Assembly (NCBI GenBank): GCA_963693315.1
Contig: OY856186.1
Span: forward strand, 307,609,061-307,673,060
Length of the DNA stretch: 64,000 nt
Direction of reading: 5' to 3'
DNA from: Diogma glabrata
Taxonomy: Eukaryota > Arthropoda > Insecta > Diptera > Cylindrotomidae
Shown here: positions 1-11,589 of the stretch, in pieces
Layout: each line of letters starts with the position of its first letter
Position numbering within the stretch: position 1 is the first letter of the stretch
Notes under the pieces: generated by a model
Seen by the model: the letters and a program-made list of their open reading frames with translations, nothing else
The model's database searches: none
What the model was told of the DNA's origin: nothing
Program-made: the position numbers and the translations under genes

Positions 1-1955
1 TTATTACTGTGATTTGCGGCTTTAAAGTATCACTTTTCAACTATTTATTTTGTTGTCATAGCTACGTCCAAAAAAGTAAAAAGCATTTGTATTTGTTTAA
101 ATTCAATGAAAAATAAAAATGTTTATCAAAGCAACCATCAAATTCAAAATTTCATTATCCAATTAAAATAGTTGTTATCATTTGTTGTCATAGCTACACA
201 ATAATTTGGAAAAAATAATAAATATTTTGTCAAAGGTTACTTGTTCCACGTATTTTTATTTTAAAATTTATGAAAATTTATAATTTTAATTTAGAATAAT
301 AGTCCAGTAAATAAAGGGTAAAAGGTCGCAAAAATCCTGTCGCGGACGGGACCTGGCGGAAATTGTTGGTCTTACCGAGTACTTTGACGTGAGAAAAATT
401 ACCTTGGGGTTCCGACCCTCTGAGCCTGGAAAATGGCCCTCAAAGTGTCAGAAGTAGTTTCCGGGCCATATCTCCGAAAATATGGCAGTTAGGGTATTTT
501 TGTTTAGCTAGAAATGAAGGTGAGCTAATTATCTACAGAAATGGTCCTAATCATTTTTATCGTAAACCCGATAGTTTCCGAGATAACGGACTCGAACCTT
601 GTCCTGCATTTTTCTCTTCATCATGGAGCCAGAACGCCGCTTTACACGTATTTACTAAGGAGCGGCGGACAAATTAGCGGATAACTCGGTCAAAATTCAA
701 TATTTTTCGATGATTCAAAATTCATGTGAAAGAGAAAACCCGTACCTGTCACATCCTGTGATAAAATTCCTGTAATCACGTTTGTAAGCGAGTGCAAACG
801 GCGGTCAAAGTTTCTTTTTATCCGGTTTTCTGACGCTGTTTTAAATTGATTCATATTTTTTTTAAAAATTGTATTTTTATATGTTTCTTTCTTGATTATT
901 GTACCTGGGGGGGTTTTGAAACATCTCAGAAAGTTTGCCACAGTGGCTTTCTCGCACTTTTAAACAAAAGGGAATTTATTAATTTCCATTTTGAGGACTT
1001 TCATGGAGTTTCGGGAAGTCCGCGGAAAATCATTAATAAAAGATTTGTTGTCTATTAAAGTGCCTCATAAGTTACACCAATTTGTAGCTTAGAATGTCTA
1101 GTTTCCGATCGTATTTTTCAAATTGTTTAGAAATTTCCAAGGCTCTTTAAAAGTTGATTTTACGCCCACACGGGAAAAAAACTGGTCAAATTTTTCAGAA
1201 ACTTTTTTTTCTTTCCGAGGAATGTTTTGGGTATTGTTACTTAAATAAAAGTAAAGCTGAGGTTCTCAGCTTTCCACTGATATAAATAATGTCATTGTTT
1301 TTAATCCACAAAAAAAAAAATTGAAAAAGTTTCTCTGAAATTATTTATGATAATTTCCTCTTTTTTTCTGCTTCACGTGGCGGCGCGTATATTACGTGTA
1401 TAATATCGGTCCGCGCAGGCGCGCACACATGGCACACACACAGTGGCTTCACGCGTCCCTCGTGGACTTATATTGTTATTGTTAATGTATTAATCGTCAA
1501 CAATAGTACATTATGATGCTAGGACGTAAAGCTAAAGATTTTGGACGGATGTGGAGTGTGGAGAGCACCCACATTAAGTCCAAAATAGCTTACGTCCGTG
1601 CATCATATACTATTTTTTATTCGCCGCAAGCAAAATATTTTAAGAAAATTTGTTTATTCTAAATTAAAATTATAAATTTTCATAAATTTTAAAATAAAAA
1701 TATGTGGAACAAGTAACCTTTGACAAAATATTAATTATTTTTTTCAAATTATTGTGTAGCTATGACAACAAATGATAACAACTATTTTGATTGGATAATG
1801 AAATTTTGAATTTAAGGGTTGCTTTGATAAAAAATTTTATTTTTCATAGAATTTAAACAAATGCAAATGCTTTTTACTTTTTTGGACGTAGCTATGACAA
1901 CAAAATAAATAGTTAAAAAGTGACACTTTTAGGCCGTAAATCACAGTAATAAAGT
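1..1955. repeat. Inverted repeat pair A (about 300-bp arms)
   Basis: The first about 300 bases reappear in reverse complement at about 1652-1955. Both arms carry the same blocks, including the TATGACAACAAA / TTTGTTGTCATA segment and the terminal TTATTACTGTGATTT. The right arm continues a few bases past the position matching base 1, so the left arm is cut by the window edge. The arms are over 90 percent alike by eye. No coding potential is seen between them. Likely part of a foldback-type DNA transposon. Confidence 0.8.
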
Positions 1956-2583
1956 AACACTTTAATATGTAGGCGAATAAAAACGTCATTTGTTATAAAT
2001 TATTAAATTAGAAATCGACAACATATAACGCATTTACAGCGACATAACAAATTAGTACATGTATAATTTAAATTTGTGTGTGACTGATCCTTCCTATGCT
2101 CCTATATGGCCGCGATAACTTCGCAAATACAACGAGAAAGCCATTGTCATTTGCAGGTCAAATTTTTCAGGCCAAAACATGGAGCTGTGGGTATTTCCAA
2201 GCCCTCAGTTCTCAAATTTGATGAGAATCTGGCGTTTTTACATGGTCTCAAATTTGACAATTTTTCACTACCCGTTTTTGCAAAAAGTATCAATGTTGCG
2301 AAAAAAATGAATAGGACCATTTCTGTAGATAATTAGCTCACCTTCATTTCTTCACCTTCATTTCTTCAAACAGGAATGCCCTACTGCCATATTTCCGGAG
2401 ATATGGCCCGGAAACTACTTCTGACACTTTGAGGGCCATTTTCCAGGCTCACAGGGTCGGAACCCCAAGGTAATTTTTTTCACGTCAAAGTACTCGGTAA
2501 GACCAACAATTTCCGCCAGGTCCCGTCCGTGACAGGATTTTTGCGAGCTTTTGATCTTTTTCGACCTTTATTTACTGGACTAT
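301..2583. repeat. Inverted repeat pair B (about 265-bp arms)
   Basis: Bases 301-565 (starting AGTCCAGTAAATAAAGG) match 2308-2583 in reverse complement. Shared blocks include GGGACCTGGCGGAAATTG, TTGGTCTTACCGAGTACT and CATATCTCCG. The arms are richer in GC than the surroundings. The left arm B directly follows arm A, but on the right side the partner of B lies about 350 bases beyond the partner of A, so the repeats interleave rather than nest. Short reading frames here are not convincing as genes. Confidence 0.8.
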
Positions 2584-2757
2584 AAACAACTTTTCTTAAA
2601 ATATTTTGCTTGTGGCGAATAAAAAATAGTATATGATGCACGGACGTAAGCTATTTTGGACTTAATGTGGGTGCAAATCTCGGCTAGCGCCTCGATTTGA
2701 AAAACTCCACATCCGTCCAAAATCTTTAGCTTTACGTCCTAGCATCATAATGTACTA
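1503..2757. repeat. Inverted repeat pair C, each arm itself a hairpin
   Basis: Bases 1503-1650 match 2590-2757 in reverse complement. Each copy is also palindromic: it opens with AATAGTACATTATGATGC and closes with an imperfect complement (GCATCATATACTATT), with GGACGTAAGC-type blocks inside. The copies differ in the central spacer: the right one has an extra segment around 2672-2700. This looks like a short TIR element present twice in opposite orientation. Confidence 0.75.
2029..2080. repeat. Partial MITE end (family of 46041-46270)
   Basis: The segment GCATTTACAGCGACATAACA and the following AATTAGTACATG..TAATTTAAAT closely match the left end of the complete MITE at 46041-46270. Only one end is present. 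Confidence 0.55.
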
Positions 2758-2759
2758 TT

Positions 2760-3833
2760 TTTGATAAACTTCTGTGAAATAAAAAATTTTTTTGACTACT
2801 TTTGCGAAAAATCAAGGTTATTGATTAAAACATTTTTGGTTTTGTTTAAACTTCTTAGACAATTTAATGAGAAATAGTCGACTCTTGTGTGAAAACTTGA
2901 TGGAATTAACTGGATATGGATTCTTTTTGGATTGGATAATGGATTCTTTTTCTTATTCTATTTTCCTCAATTCTAATTAAGAATACTGTACTACTGTAAA
3001 ATAATCGTACAATTTATCTTTTGTCACTTCGGAATCCAAGTAGATTCATTTCTTAATAACATTAGTTGAAAGATTTAATTAACTTCAATTTGAATTTGGC
3101 TTACTTTTATAATACTCCTTTTATCGAAATTACTCTACACAAAAATAGTCTTGCAAGTTGGATTTTGTAACTTTAGAAACTAGTTAGTTCCAGTCCTATA
3201 GTTTTAACTTTTACTTTAAACAAATTTTCAAATCTGTAGCAACAAAGAAAAAAAAATATTTTTATTTGGGATAAATTTGTGGTCATGTTTGTATTTGAAC
3301 GGCAGATTCTCATACAATAGCACTGGTTGGAAAATTTATATTTTGGTATTGAAGCGGTTTAACCTTCAAATTCATTCTTCATTTAATTTATATACAACGA
3401 TTTCCATGTGGGTTTCAAACGTTTATTACAATCCAAATATAAACGCGATAAAATCTAGAACTGAACAAATTTAAAATCAATTGGTAAACTCTTAATTCAA
3501 AACTACTGTTAATCAACCGTACAGATTGGGCTTGTGAATTGCAATCTTAAATAAATTCATATCTTTTATAAAATTGTTGATTAATAGTTTAACAGCCAAC
3601 TTGCACAAGCGACACTAGTATGGTTCAATGTGGCATATAACGTTTCACTACTGCAAACACTTAAGGAACTGTTAGGTACCATCCCACTGTAATAGCTAGT
3701 TTTATATGTCAAGTGATAAGTCCACAACATTGAACATAGAGTGGGACGGAAATCAATTTAACGAAACTACCCTCTGGGTAGGGTTTATTTCACCTACTTC
3801 TCCACCCTTCCTAGGTTTCGAGGACAGCTTCGA
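2760..3833. other. AT-rich stretch, nothing recognised
   Basis: No repeat, protein similarity or RNA gene was recognised. An open frame at 3277-3474 resembles no known family and is probably chance. The segment immediately before 3834 may include the leader of the following gypsy element, but no LTR or primer-binding site could be delimited. Confidence 0.4.
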
Positions 3834-4800
3834 ATGGTTTTTGACGTAAAATTGGCCTCTTCGGTAATCCCGATGTTCACCGGAAATCCAAAAGATCTAG
3901 AACATTTCTTGGGGTGTGCTAAATATCTCTATGACATGACTCCAGCGCCTCAACGAACAGATTGCCTAAACTTTGTTAAAGTAATTAAAATAAGTGGTTC
4001 GGTAGCAGAACAGATCAGGAACAAAACTTTCGCCGTCATAGGAGCCTTAGGCCAAGAGTTGAGAAAAATTTGTAAACCAACTCGTCCAGCGGAGCACATC
4101 CAATTGGAACTGTTCCGACTTAAACAAAACAATCGTTCAATAAAAGAGTTCTGAGAGAAACGGTTCAATACTTAGTGGCGGAACTCAATACCACAATGAC
4201 CTCAATTCAGGGTGAAGAATTTAAAGCAGTCATTGAATCCATAAATTAAAAAACTGCATTAAAAGTTTTTACGGAGGGAATAAGAGAACCTCTGCGTTTA
4301 TACATTAAAACCGGCAGATTTAAAACGCTGAAGGAAGCAATCGCTGCCGCAGTAGACGAGGAACAACAGTCCTTATCCTTACAATCGGGTTAGAAAGATT
4401 TAGCTCAGCTAAACCTAGGTTAGAAAGATTTTGCTCAGCTTGTGGAAGGAAAGGACATCAACTGCAAAATTGTTTTCAACTTCAAAATGGAAACCTAATG
4501 AACAACGCTGGTCGGCAAGGTACTCATAACGGTCAACAGGATCGATCTCAACGAAGCGCGATCTCAATTCGGCCAGGGAATAATAATAATAATAAAAATT
4601 TTTCAAACAACCGGCGATTTACAGATAACAATAGGCCACAGTCTGGGTACGCAAATCCTAATTGAACTTATTCCCAGGGTAATCGTAATCGTTTTTCTCA
4701 CTCGAAACCTACCGGAATTGTTAATTGCTTCACGTGTGGCCAGGATGGACACATCAGTAACAAATGTAGTAAAAGGGTTTATCCGAATAATTCCACTGCT
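3834..4800 (+). pseudogene. gag: Ty3/gypsy-type gag, broken
   Basis: The ATG at 3834 opens a 106-codon frame resembling gypsy capsid (start of the gag core, with a PMFTGNPKDLEHFL segment). A stop at 4152 ends it, but the similarity continues in a shifted frame (VAELNTTM..EGIREPL region, about 4150-4380) with further stops. Two retroviral-type zinc knuckles follow: CSACGRKGHQLQNC at about 4435-4475 and CFTCGQDGHISNKC at about 4728-4769, both CX2CX4HX4C. A 27-bp near-duplication around 4390-4440 separates capsid and nucleocapsid. The product would be the structural capsid/nucleocapsid protein of a retrotransposon. Frameshift and stops make it non-functional. The protease frame follows at 4926. 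Confidence 0.8.
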
Positions 4801-4925
4801 ACTAGCCCTCCACTTACAGGGAATACACAAAATTTTAAACGCGAGGAACGTAATAGTGGCAATAATAACTCTGTACCAAATTCTAATAGAAAAACTGTTA
4901 ATGTACTAGAGGAACAGGGAAACGA

Positions 4926-5741
4926 ATGCAGGGCCCCCGAGCAGGTGGTGGCGGAGGGTCTATAAGTATGTTTAACCCACCTCTTAATATTGTTAAAAAA
5001 CTAAATATAGCAAAAGCTACAAACGTAGTAAGCTTACATTTAAACGTTTCCCAAAGACCACTAATATTATTGGTAGACACTGGTGCAGAAATTAGTGTTC
5101 TTAAGGAAGAGGTCCTCGTAAGAGAAACTACTATATTTAAAGGAAATATTTGCTCTGTGTCTGGGGTGACTAGTGGTATAACCAAAACATTGGGTACGGT
5201 TAAACCCTATATAAATGAGTTTCACATAATGAATAATTTATGTATCTGCGCCAACGGTATTTTAGGCCAGAATTTTTTGTTGGATTTCGGAGCTGAAATC
5301 AATTTTAATGATAACAGTTTGTATTTAAGAAAACTTGGCAAGGGTGTTAAAATGAATACGGAGGTAGATAATGAGGTGTCTATCCCAGGTAGAACCTGTA
5401 TTAATGCTTATTTGATATGCCACGAAAGCGGAAGTTTTTTGGTGCACTCAGGGGAAGTGAAACCGGGTATATTTGTAGCTAACTCTTTGGTAGAAGTTAG
5501 GGATCGGAGGATCGTGGTAAGCTTAATGAACATTAATGAACACAATGTCAACATAAAGGGTTTCAAGCCTAAGCTTGAACCATTTGAAAACTTTGTGATC
5601 ATTCGCGACAGTAGCCCTGATTCCGATGCGGTAGTTGATACGGTGCCGAGTGCAATCAACGAAGCATCAGGAAGCAGAGATATTAGTGGTTCGTTAATCA
5701 CAATAGGTGTTATGGAAACACCAAATCAAAAAAAGGACTGA
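4926..5741 (+). pseudogene. pol: Ty3/gypsy-type aspartic protease region of pol
   Basis: An open frame of 271 codons encodes a retropepsin-like domain. The active-site motif LILLVDTGAEISVL lies at about residues 48-61 (DTG), and the flap/C-terminal ILGQNFLLDFG at about residues 115-125 is the expected second signature. The remaining C-terminal part is the linker to reverse transcriptase. This is the longest unbroken piece of the element. It lies between the gag relic and the RT relic in the same orientation. The stop at 5739-5741 cuts pol before RT, so the copy is defective. Confidence 0.85.
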
Positions 5742-7175
5742 TAGGTCAGTAGGAAAAATAGCAGTAAGAAAAATATAGAATTTATAAATAAACGTATTTC
5801 TCATGTATTGGGGGAATTGAATGTGAACCTTTTGAATTCCGAAGAAAGGACACAAGTTACGGAACTGTGTACCGATTATATAGATTTATTTTAGTGATAT
5901 TTACAAAATGAAATTCAATTAAATTCAGGTACGACACCCGTTCACGTCAAAAACTATCGTTTGCCTTATTCCCAGCGAACAGAAATTAATAAAAAGGTAG
6001 AAAAATAACTTGATGAAGATTTGTTAGAACATTCTCGAAGCCCATGGAACTCAGCGTTGTTGGTCGTGCCAAAGAAGAGCACTAATGAAGAAAAAAATGG
6101 CGGTTGGTCATAGATTATCGGAAGCTAAATGACGTAATAGTCGGAAAAATTTATCCTTTACCTAATATCACCGAAATATTGGATCAATTGGGAAATTCGC
6201 AATACTTCACAACGTTGGATTTAGCGTCTGGGTTCCACTAAATTGAATTAGAGAAAAAAAGTAGGGAATACACAGCGTTTAGTACTTCAAACGCCCACTT
6301 CCACTATAAAAGATTGCCATTCGGTTTAAAAACTTCCCCCACAGCCTTTAAGAGGATGATGAATATAGCACTTACTGGCCTAAATGGTCACTCTTGTCTG
6401 ATTTACATGGACGATATATGTGTATATGCTAAAAACCTACAGGAGTGTTGTATATTATATTTATAATTATATTTCATAAATAAATATATAAATGTATTTG
6501 TGATTCAGATCCAATTGTAATTCGTGATATCTTTCCTATTAAAATATTATATTAATTTAGTCGTTTACGGAATTTATTAAAATAAAGTCAATTATTTTTA
6601 TATTGTTTGTTGATTGTTTTTGTAATAACATAATAAGGAGCATAATTTAAAAATTCGAAAAATCTTTGAGCGATTGAGACGTCACAATTTAAAACTACAA
6701 TCTAATAAACGCGTATTTCTAAGGAAAGAGGTAAATTAACTAGGTCATCTTATCACGGAGGGTGGCATCCTTCCGGATCCAGCTAAAATCGAAGTTGTTA
6801 AGAACTACCCTGTATGCAGGAACGCCGACGAAGTAAGAAGGTTTATAGCTTTTGCTAACTATTACCATAGGTTTATAAAGGATTTCGGACTAATCACTAA
6901 GCCTCTTAATACTCTGTTAAAGAAAAACGTTGTATTTAATTGGTCCATAGAGTGTCAAGAAGCTTTCGAACAGCTCAAAAACGCACTTTGTAGTTCTGAG
7001 GTGTTAGCATACCCTGATTTTGAAAAAGGTTTTATATTGACTACAGATGGCTCAGGTTTAGCTATAGGTGGTGTTTTGAGTCAAGGAATATAGCTTATGC
7101 CAGTCGCGCCCTAAATAAAGCTGAGCTAAATTACAGCACAATTGAAAAGGAACTGGGCGAGTTACATCATACGAT
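5742..7175 (+). pseudogene. pol: Ty3/gypsy-type RT and start of RNase H, broken
   Basis: Translation recovers reverse transcriptase blocks: FRLPYSQRTEIN (about 5950), SPWNSALLVVPKK (about 6040), DYRKLN (about 6115), TLDLASGFH (about 6215, then an in-frame stop), RLPFGLKTSPTAF (about 6312) and the catalytic YMDD (about 6402). After an insertion (6446-6635) the thumb and connection continue (GGILPDPAKIEVV at about 6760; RRFIAFANYYHRFIKDF at about 6838), then the first RNase H block (TTDGSG..GGVLSQG, about 7040) and, frameshifted, YASRALNKAELNYSTIEKELG up to about 7165. No integrase follows. Several stops, at least one frameshift and a 3' truncation show an old, dead copy. Confidence 0.85.
6446..6635. 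mobile_element. 190-bp insertion in the gypsy RT gene, 5-bp TSD
   Basis: AGGAG occurs at 6441-6445 and again at 6636-6640. Removing the 190 bases plus one AGGAG brings the RT thumb back into the frame of the upstream RT. The insert begins TGTTGTATATTATA, is very AT-rich and contains several ATAAATAAA-like poly(A) signals. The TG start and 5-bp duplication fit a small solo LTR, but the 3' end (..AACATAATA) is not a canonical CA and no clear TIR is seen, so the class is open. Confidence 0.7.
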
Positions 7176-7870
7176 TTCACCAGAAGTCATATTAACACCG
7201 TAGTATAATTCCATAAATGTTATCAAGTCTGTTAGTCATAAATTAAATACTTTTAACTCAAATAAACAAACTTCAAAACTTTAATCACATATTTAAAATT
7301 ATATTTAAATCAAATAAACAACAAATCTTTTTAACAAATATTATTATTGATAATATTTTAAATACTAAATTAATCTTTTAAACATCAATACTAAATTAAA
7401 TCATACTATAGATATTCAGAGTAAATACAAACATAAATATCATTATATCCAAATATTATAATCGTAATGTAATTTTAGATTTAAGTATAAAAGAAACATG
7501 AAACATTTAGATTTTTTTTTAACTTACAAATGTGAACAAGATCGGTTTAGAGTTGTGAATAAATTGTTATGAAATAAATTGTTTTTTTTTGAGTAACCAC
7601 AATTGACAAATCATACTGTAAAACAGTTGTAATTTACTATTTCGTAATACGAAATCATCATAACATCGGTTGTACATGCGTCTTAATCCATTCTAATGTC
7701 GCATCTATTACTATTTCTTTCAAACGCGTTGTAAATAGTATATTTCGTTGAAGTATTTTTCAATTCTTTTTGGTTACAAACTAATAACCAGTATTTGTTT
7801 TGATACGGAAAATGTACTAAGAATAATTTGTAAATTTAAAACTTTCGAAAAACTTTTAGTTCATTTTTCT
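7176..7870. other. AT-rich spacer, nothing recognised
   Basis: Contains short AT-rich near-repeats only. No coding similarity was seen. Confidence 0.4.
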
Positions 7871-7882
7871 ATATTAATTGCC

Positions 7883-7920
7883 TATATAAGAGATGAAAAC
7901 ATCTGGTCGGTCTCTCTTAT
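7883..7920 (+). promoter_or_regulatory. Candidate core promoter (TATATAAG + GGTCTCT)
   Basis: TATATAAG at 7883-7890 is followed 18 bases later by GGTCTCT (7909). Exactly the same pair with the same spacing occurs at 61882-61915. A TATA box about 25-30 bases ahead of a likely start site, conserved in two places, suggests the U3/R boundary of an LTR family. This is inferred from the spacing; LTR ends were not found. Confidence 0.4.
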
Positions 7921-8439
7921 CTCGTGAATGTCAAAATTAAATTGTTGAATTTTGAATTCACGTTTCTTTTCTCTTAAACTTAAGATATAATTAAGTACTA
8001 AAAATTTTAATTAAAATCAATGTTTTTTAGTTTAATTAGTTCAATTACTTTTAGTAGTACCAATTCGCGTAGTGTAATTTAGAAAAAATTTATATGTTTG
8101 TGTCGTAAAAACATATCTCTCTTAGTCTAATATTTTCATTTTTTTCTGATTGTCAGAAAGAAGTTTGGATCCTAAACAATTGTGATAGAAATTCATTTTT
8201 TTGATAATGATTTTTTTCTAGAACCAAAATGTTTAGCGAAAAAGTGATATACTTAAATCAGTGTAATTAAATTTTGTTTTGAAAATAGCTAGTGAACGTA
8301 GGTTTTTTGTAATTAGTTTAGATAGCATAATTTTGTCTTGTTTTGGTGTATTGTGATGTCTGGTGAAAAGTTATCAGTACCGTTCATTAGTAAAAAACGT
8401 AGCATAAATTATAAATCTAAAACTGAGACTAAAATCAAA

Positions 8440-8735
8440 ATGGGAAAGAAAAACCATCCGGCAACGGCCAGGTTCGTGACGTTGTAAGGTAACTTGTTAG
8501 TTGATGAGTAAAAGTCATTGCTTAAAAATTATTAACCTTAGAAGAAATTTAAAAATTATAAGTTATAAAACCAATTTATGGTTTAAATTAGAAAAGGGTT
8601 TGGTTTAAATTATAAAATTAAAATTAAGCTTAACATCAAAATTAGAAAGAAAAACCAACCCACAACGACTGGTTTCGTGACCTTGTAATTTGACTTATTA
8701 ATTTTGCTGGGAAAAAGTTTTTGCTCAAAGAAACG
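8440..8735 (+). repeat. Two diverged direct copies (about 80 bp, 207 bp apart)
   Basis: The segment GAAAGAAAAACCATCC..GGTTCGTGACGTTGTAA at about 8440-8520 recurs as GAAAGAAAAACCAACC..GGTTTCGTGACCTTGTAA at about 8648-8730, followed in both by ACTT..AAAAGT..TTGCT. A related GGTTCGTCACC string occurs at 12253. No coding similarity was seen. Confidence 0.55.
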
Positions 8736-8879
8736 AGTTATATGGAATTAGAAAAATTTATTGATTGTTTTGTCATAGTTGAATTAAAATCATATACATT
8801 AGTCAAATTTTTTGGTAGTTTAAGTGAGAAAGATATTGTGTAATAAAAATTAAACCAAAAATACATCAGAAAAATAAGG

Positions 8880-9545
8880 AAATTTTTATATTATCTATAC
8901 CAGTTGTTAATGCAATCTATCAGTAATCACCTATCATTTGGGGTGCAACATTGTGGATATTAATTAATTTACATCTTATCCGTGGTACTTGTTAATACTC
9001 GCTTTATTTGGTGGTGAAACATTTTTTATACTATCTATACCTGTTGCCAATGCAATTTATCCGTGATCACCCATCATTTGGGGTGCAACATTTTGGACCT
9101 TAATCAATTTATATCGTATCAGTACAGTTTGTCAACAATCGCTTTATTTGGTGGCACAACATTTTGATATTAATTATACAACTTGTCACTACAATTTACC
9201 AACTATCGCCTAGTATTTGTGGCGCAACATTTTTTATCTTATCAATATAAGTTATCAATGCAATTTATCAACAATCACCCATCATTCGTGGTGCAACATT
9301 TTTAGATTAATTAATTCACATCTTATACAATTTACCAGCAATCACCTATCATTTGGGGTGCAACGTTTTTGTATTAATTAATTTACATCGTATCAGTGCA
9401 ATTGTTAATAATCGCCTAGTATTTGGAGCGCAACATTTCTACGTTAGTCATACAAATTATCAGTACCACTTATCAATAATCGCCTTAGTGGTTTTGGCGC
9501 AACTTATGCTTGTGATTATACAACTATTCATCGGATCGTACTTTA
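8880..9545 (+). repeat. Degenerate tandem array, about 69-bp unit, nine copies
   Basis: The string (G/C)GCAACATTTT or a close variant recurs near 8947, 9017, 9087, 9158, 9226, 9293, 9361, 9431 and 9499, a spacing of 67-71 bases. Each is preceded by an ATTTGGTGG- or ATTTGGGGT-like block and followed by TATTAATTAATTTACA..ATC(A/T)G. Alternate units are more alike, hinting at a dimeric higher-order unit. Tandem arrays in a leader upstream of a splice-donor-like site are typical of some LTR-element 5' UTRs, but ownership is not proven. Confidence 0.75.
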
Positions 9546-9569
9546 CCTGTTGGAATATTCACCGATGAT

Positions 9570-9745
9570 GGAGTGCTGAACGTTAGGACCTTGAGGCCTG
9601 TCGGATATAACCATGGGGTGAGTGTTCTTTAGTTATTTTTCTAATTTTTTTAAATAAAGGTATGAATGCGCGTGAATGAGTGTACGCATGGATGAATGTG
9701 GGCGTGATTGTCGATGCGCGTGTGTGAATGCATGTGGCGAATATA
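9570..9745 (+). promoter_or_regulatory. Leader-like segment with splice-donor consensus and GT-rich tail
   Basis: After the tandem array the text GACCTTGAGGCCTGTCGG..CATGGGGTGAGTG provides a good splice donor (GG/GTGAGT at about 9616). It is followed by a striking G/T-rich tract full of GTGTGAATG, GCGTG and GATGAATGTGG strings to about 9745. The same arrangement (GTGGTGAGTAC, then a GTGTG/GGATG-rich tract) occurs at 63037-63200. The function as a non-coding first exon is inferred. Confidence 0.35.
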
Positions 9746-10565
9746 TGTGAGACACTACAAATTAAGTTAAAAAAAATTATAAATGCAATACTTTCTTCCA
9801 ATGTAATATTTTTTTGGGGAATTAATGCTCAATTCCTAATAATTTTTATGCTGCCTGTAATTGGCTTATAAGGAAATCAGTCATGTCGCTGTAATTGTAC
9901 CCGACAAACTCGACACTGCTAACCCGCTGTAAAGGCATTAGCCTATAACTTTTGTGTGTCACTCAGAACAACAACTACTATTCACTGGAGATTATGATCG
10001 GATTTGTCGATGTGAATTTATATATACCATTTCTTTTAAATATAGCGTGTGAAGTCTTCACGTATTCTGCGACTTGATTGTCAGTTTACACGTGATGGCA
10101 GTATTTTATGGACTTGATCAGAATGATCAAATGGCAGTAATACAAATTATTTTAATGGCTACTATTTTCTATAATTACCACATTTCTTTGAACTTAATTG
10201 TCTTGCTTTGCTGTATGGGTGTGTATGTGGATATGGGTTTTTGAATGTAAGTGTGGGTGTGTGAGAGGATGGGAGCGTGCTCGACGCGTGAGAGTGTGGG
10301 CACATGGGAGTGAATGTGGGGGTTGAACGTGGTGATCGCGGGTCTTTCGCGAAAGGGGTTGCCAGAGTCTCATTTTCTCATTTGTACTCTTTCCATTTCT
10401 GTATAATCACGTAATTCGCGTACATGTCTGTATTTGTATTGGAGTAGCAGGGTTTACCAATCGAACTCCATACTGTGACTAGCCCGGAGCATCTATATAA
10501 CCTAATCTAGCTACGCGACCTGCTATGCCGCTTCATTGGTTCGCCAATGAAAAAGCTCTTCATTA
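9746..10565. other. Non-coding stretch with a second GT-rich tract
   Basis: A purine- and GT-rich tract (GTGTGGGTGTGTGAGAGG and similar) lies at about 10205-10340. No protein similarity or RNA gene was seen. Confidence 0.4.
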
Positions 10566-10567
10566 CA

Positions 10568-11035
10568 AATCTTATGAAATTAATAAAAAAAATTCTTGAA
10601 TATACAATATAGTTCAAAAAGCCTAAGCTAAGCATTTTCACCAAACCAACATGTTAAAACAAGTTTTAATTAATATAACTATTAATTCGAATACCCAATA
10701 ATTCTTCCAAAAATCCATTCTCAGTTATTTTGCTATTAACCAAATACAAAATGCAACAATGTCTAAAAATATATATACATTAAAAATTCTATAAACATTT
10801 TCCCTAAAACTAATTTCATAATCTTATGAAATTAATAAACAAATTCTTGAATATACAATATAATTCAAAAAGCCTAAGCTAAGCATTTTCACCAAACCAA
10901 CATGTCAAGACATGTTCTAATTAATATTCGAATATCAAATAATTTTTCCGTTCACATCGAAAATCCATCCTCAGCTATTTTTTCTATAAAACCAAATTCA
11001 AATTAAAATAATCTAAACATAAAATATATGGAAAA
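10568..11035 (+). repeat. Direct duplication, about 250-bp period
   Basis: CTTATGAAATTAATAAA..TTCTTGAATATACAATATA and the following AAAAAGCCTAAGCTAAGC begin at about 10570 and again at about 10822. The similarity runs on through CATTTTCACCAAACCAACATG and CCATYCTCAG. The second copy differs by indels and has an added TTCACATCG block. Nothing coding was seen. Confidence 0.75.
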
Positions 11036-11589
11036 AATATCCAAAAACCTTCCGTTTTGAAATATCGTATTCACAATAATTCTTATTATATAAACCCAAA
11101 ACCAATTTAATATTACAACAACAATTAAACTAAAATTCGACTAACGGAAGCTACGAATCCAATAACTTGGACAAAAAAACATAAAATTTTAATTAAAGAC
11201 TCTATCGAAAAATGTGGAGTTGCATTTTCCCTATACTAAATCCACTGATAAAAAATTCATTCATGAAATTGAAAAACTTACTATTTCATGATTGGTCAAT
11301 TTTTTCATTCACAATTTTCTATAAATTATTTAGTTAGTTAGTTAGTCAGTCAGTAGTAATCATACAACCTTTGCGGAAAGCAGTCTTCAACTGCACCGCG
11401 TACCGCGGGGGTCCGATCGATGGACCCCAAAGTTAGTCTGAAGTCCGAAAGTTAAAAACGCAGTAATAACGCCCGCCGGGAGAGCGAATTTTCACAAAGT
11501 GATATTAAAAAGTGTTGTGTTCCATTTCAATTAGAAAAATCGTTAAATAAAAAGTAGTGTTACAAAAATTTATCAAATATAAAATAAAT

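Noticed and set aside
8880..9545. CRISPR-like array
   Set aside because: Repeats are 69-bp and diverged across the whole unit with no unique spacers; eukaryotic context.
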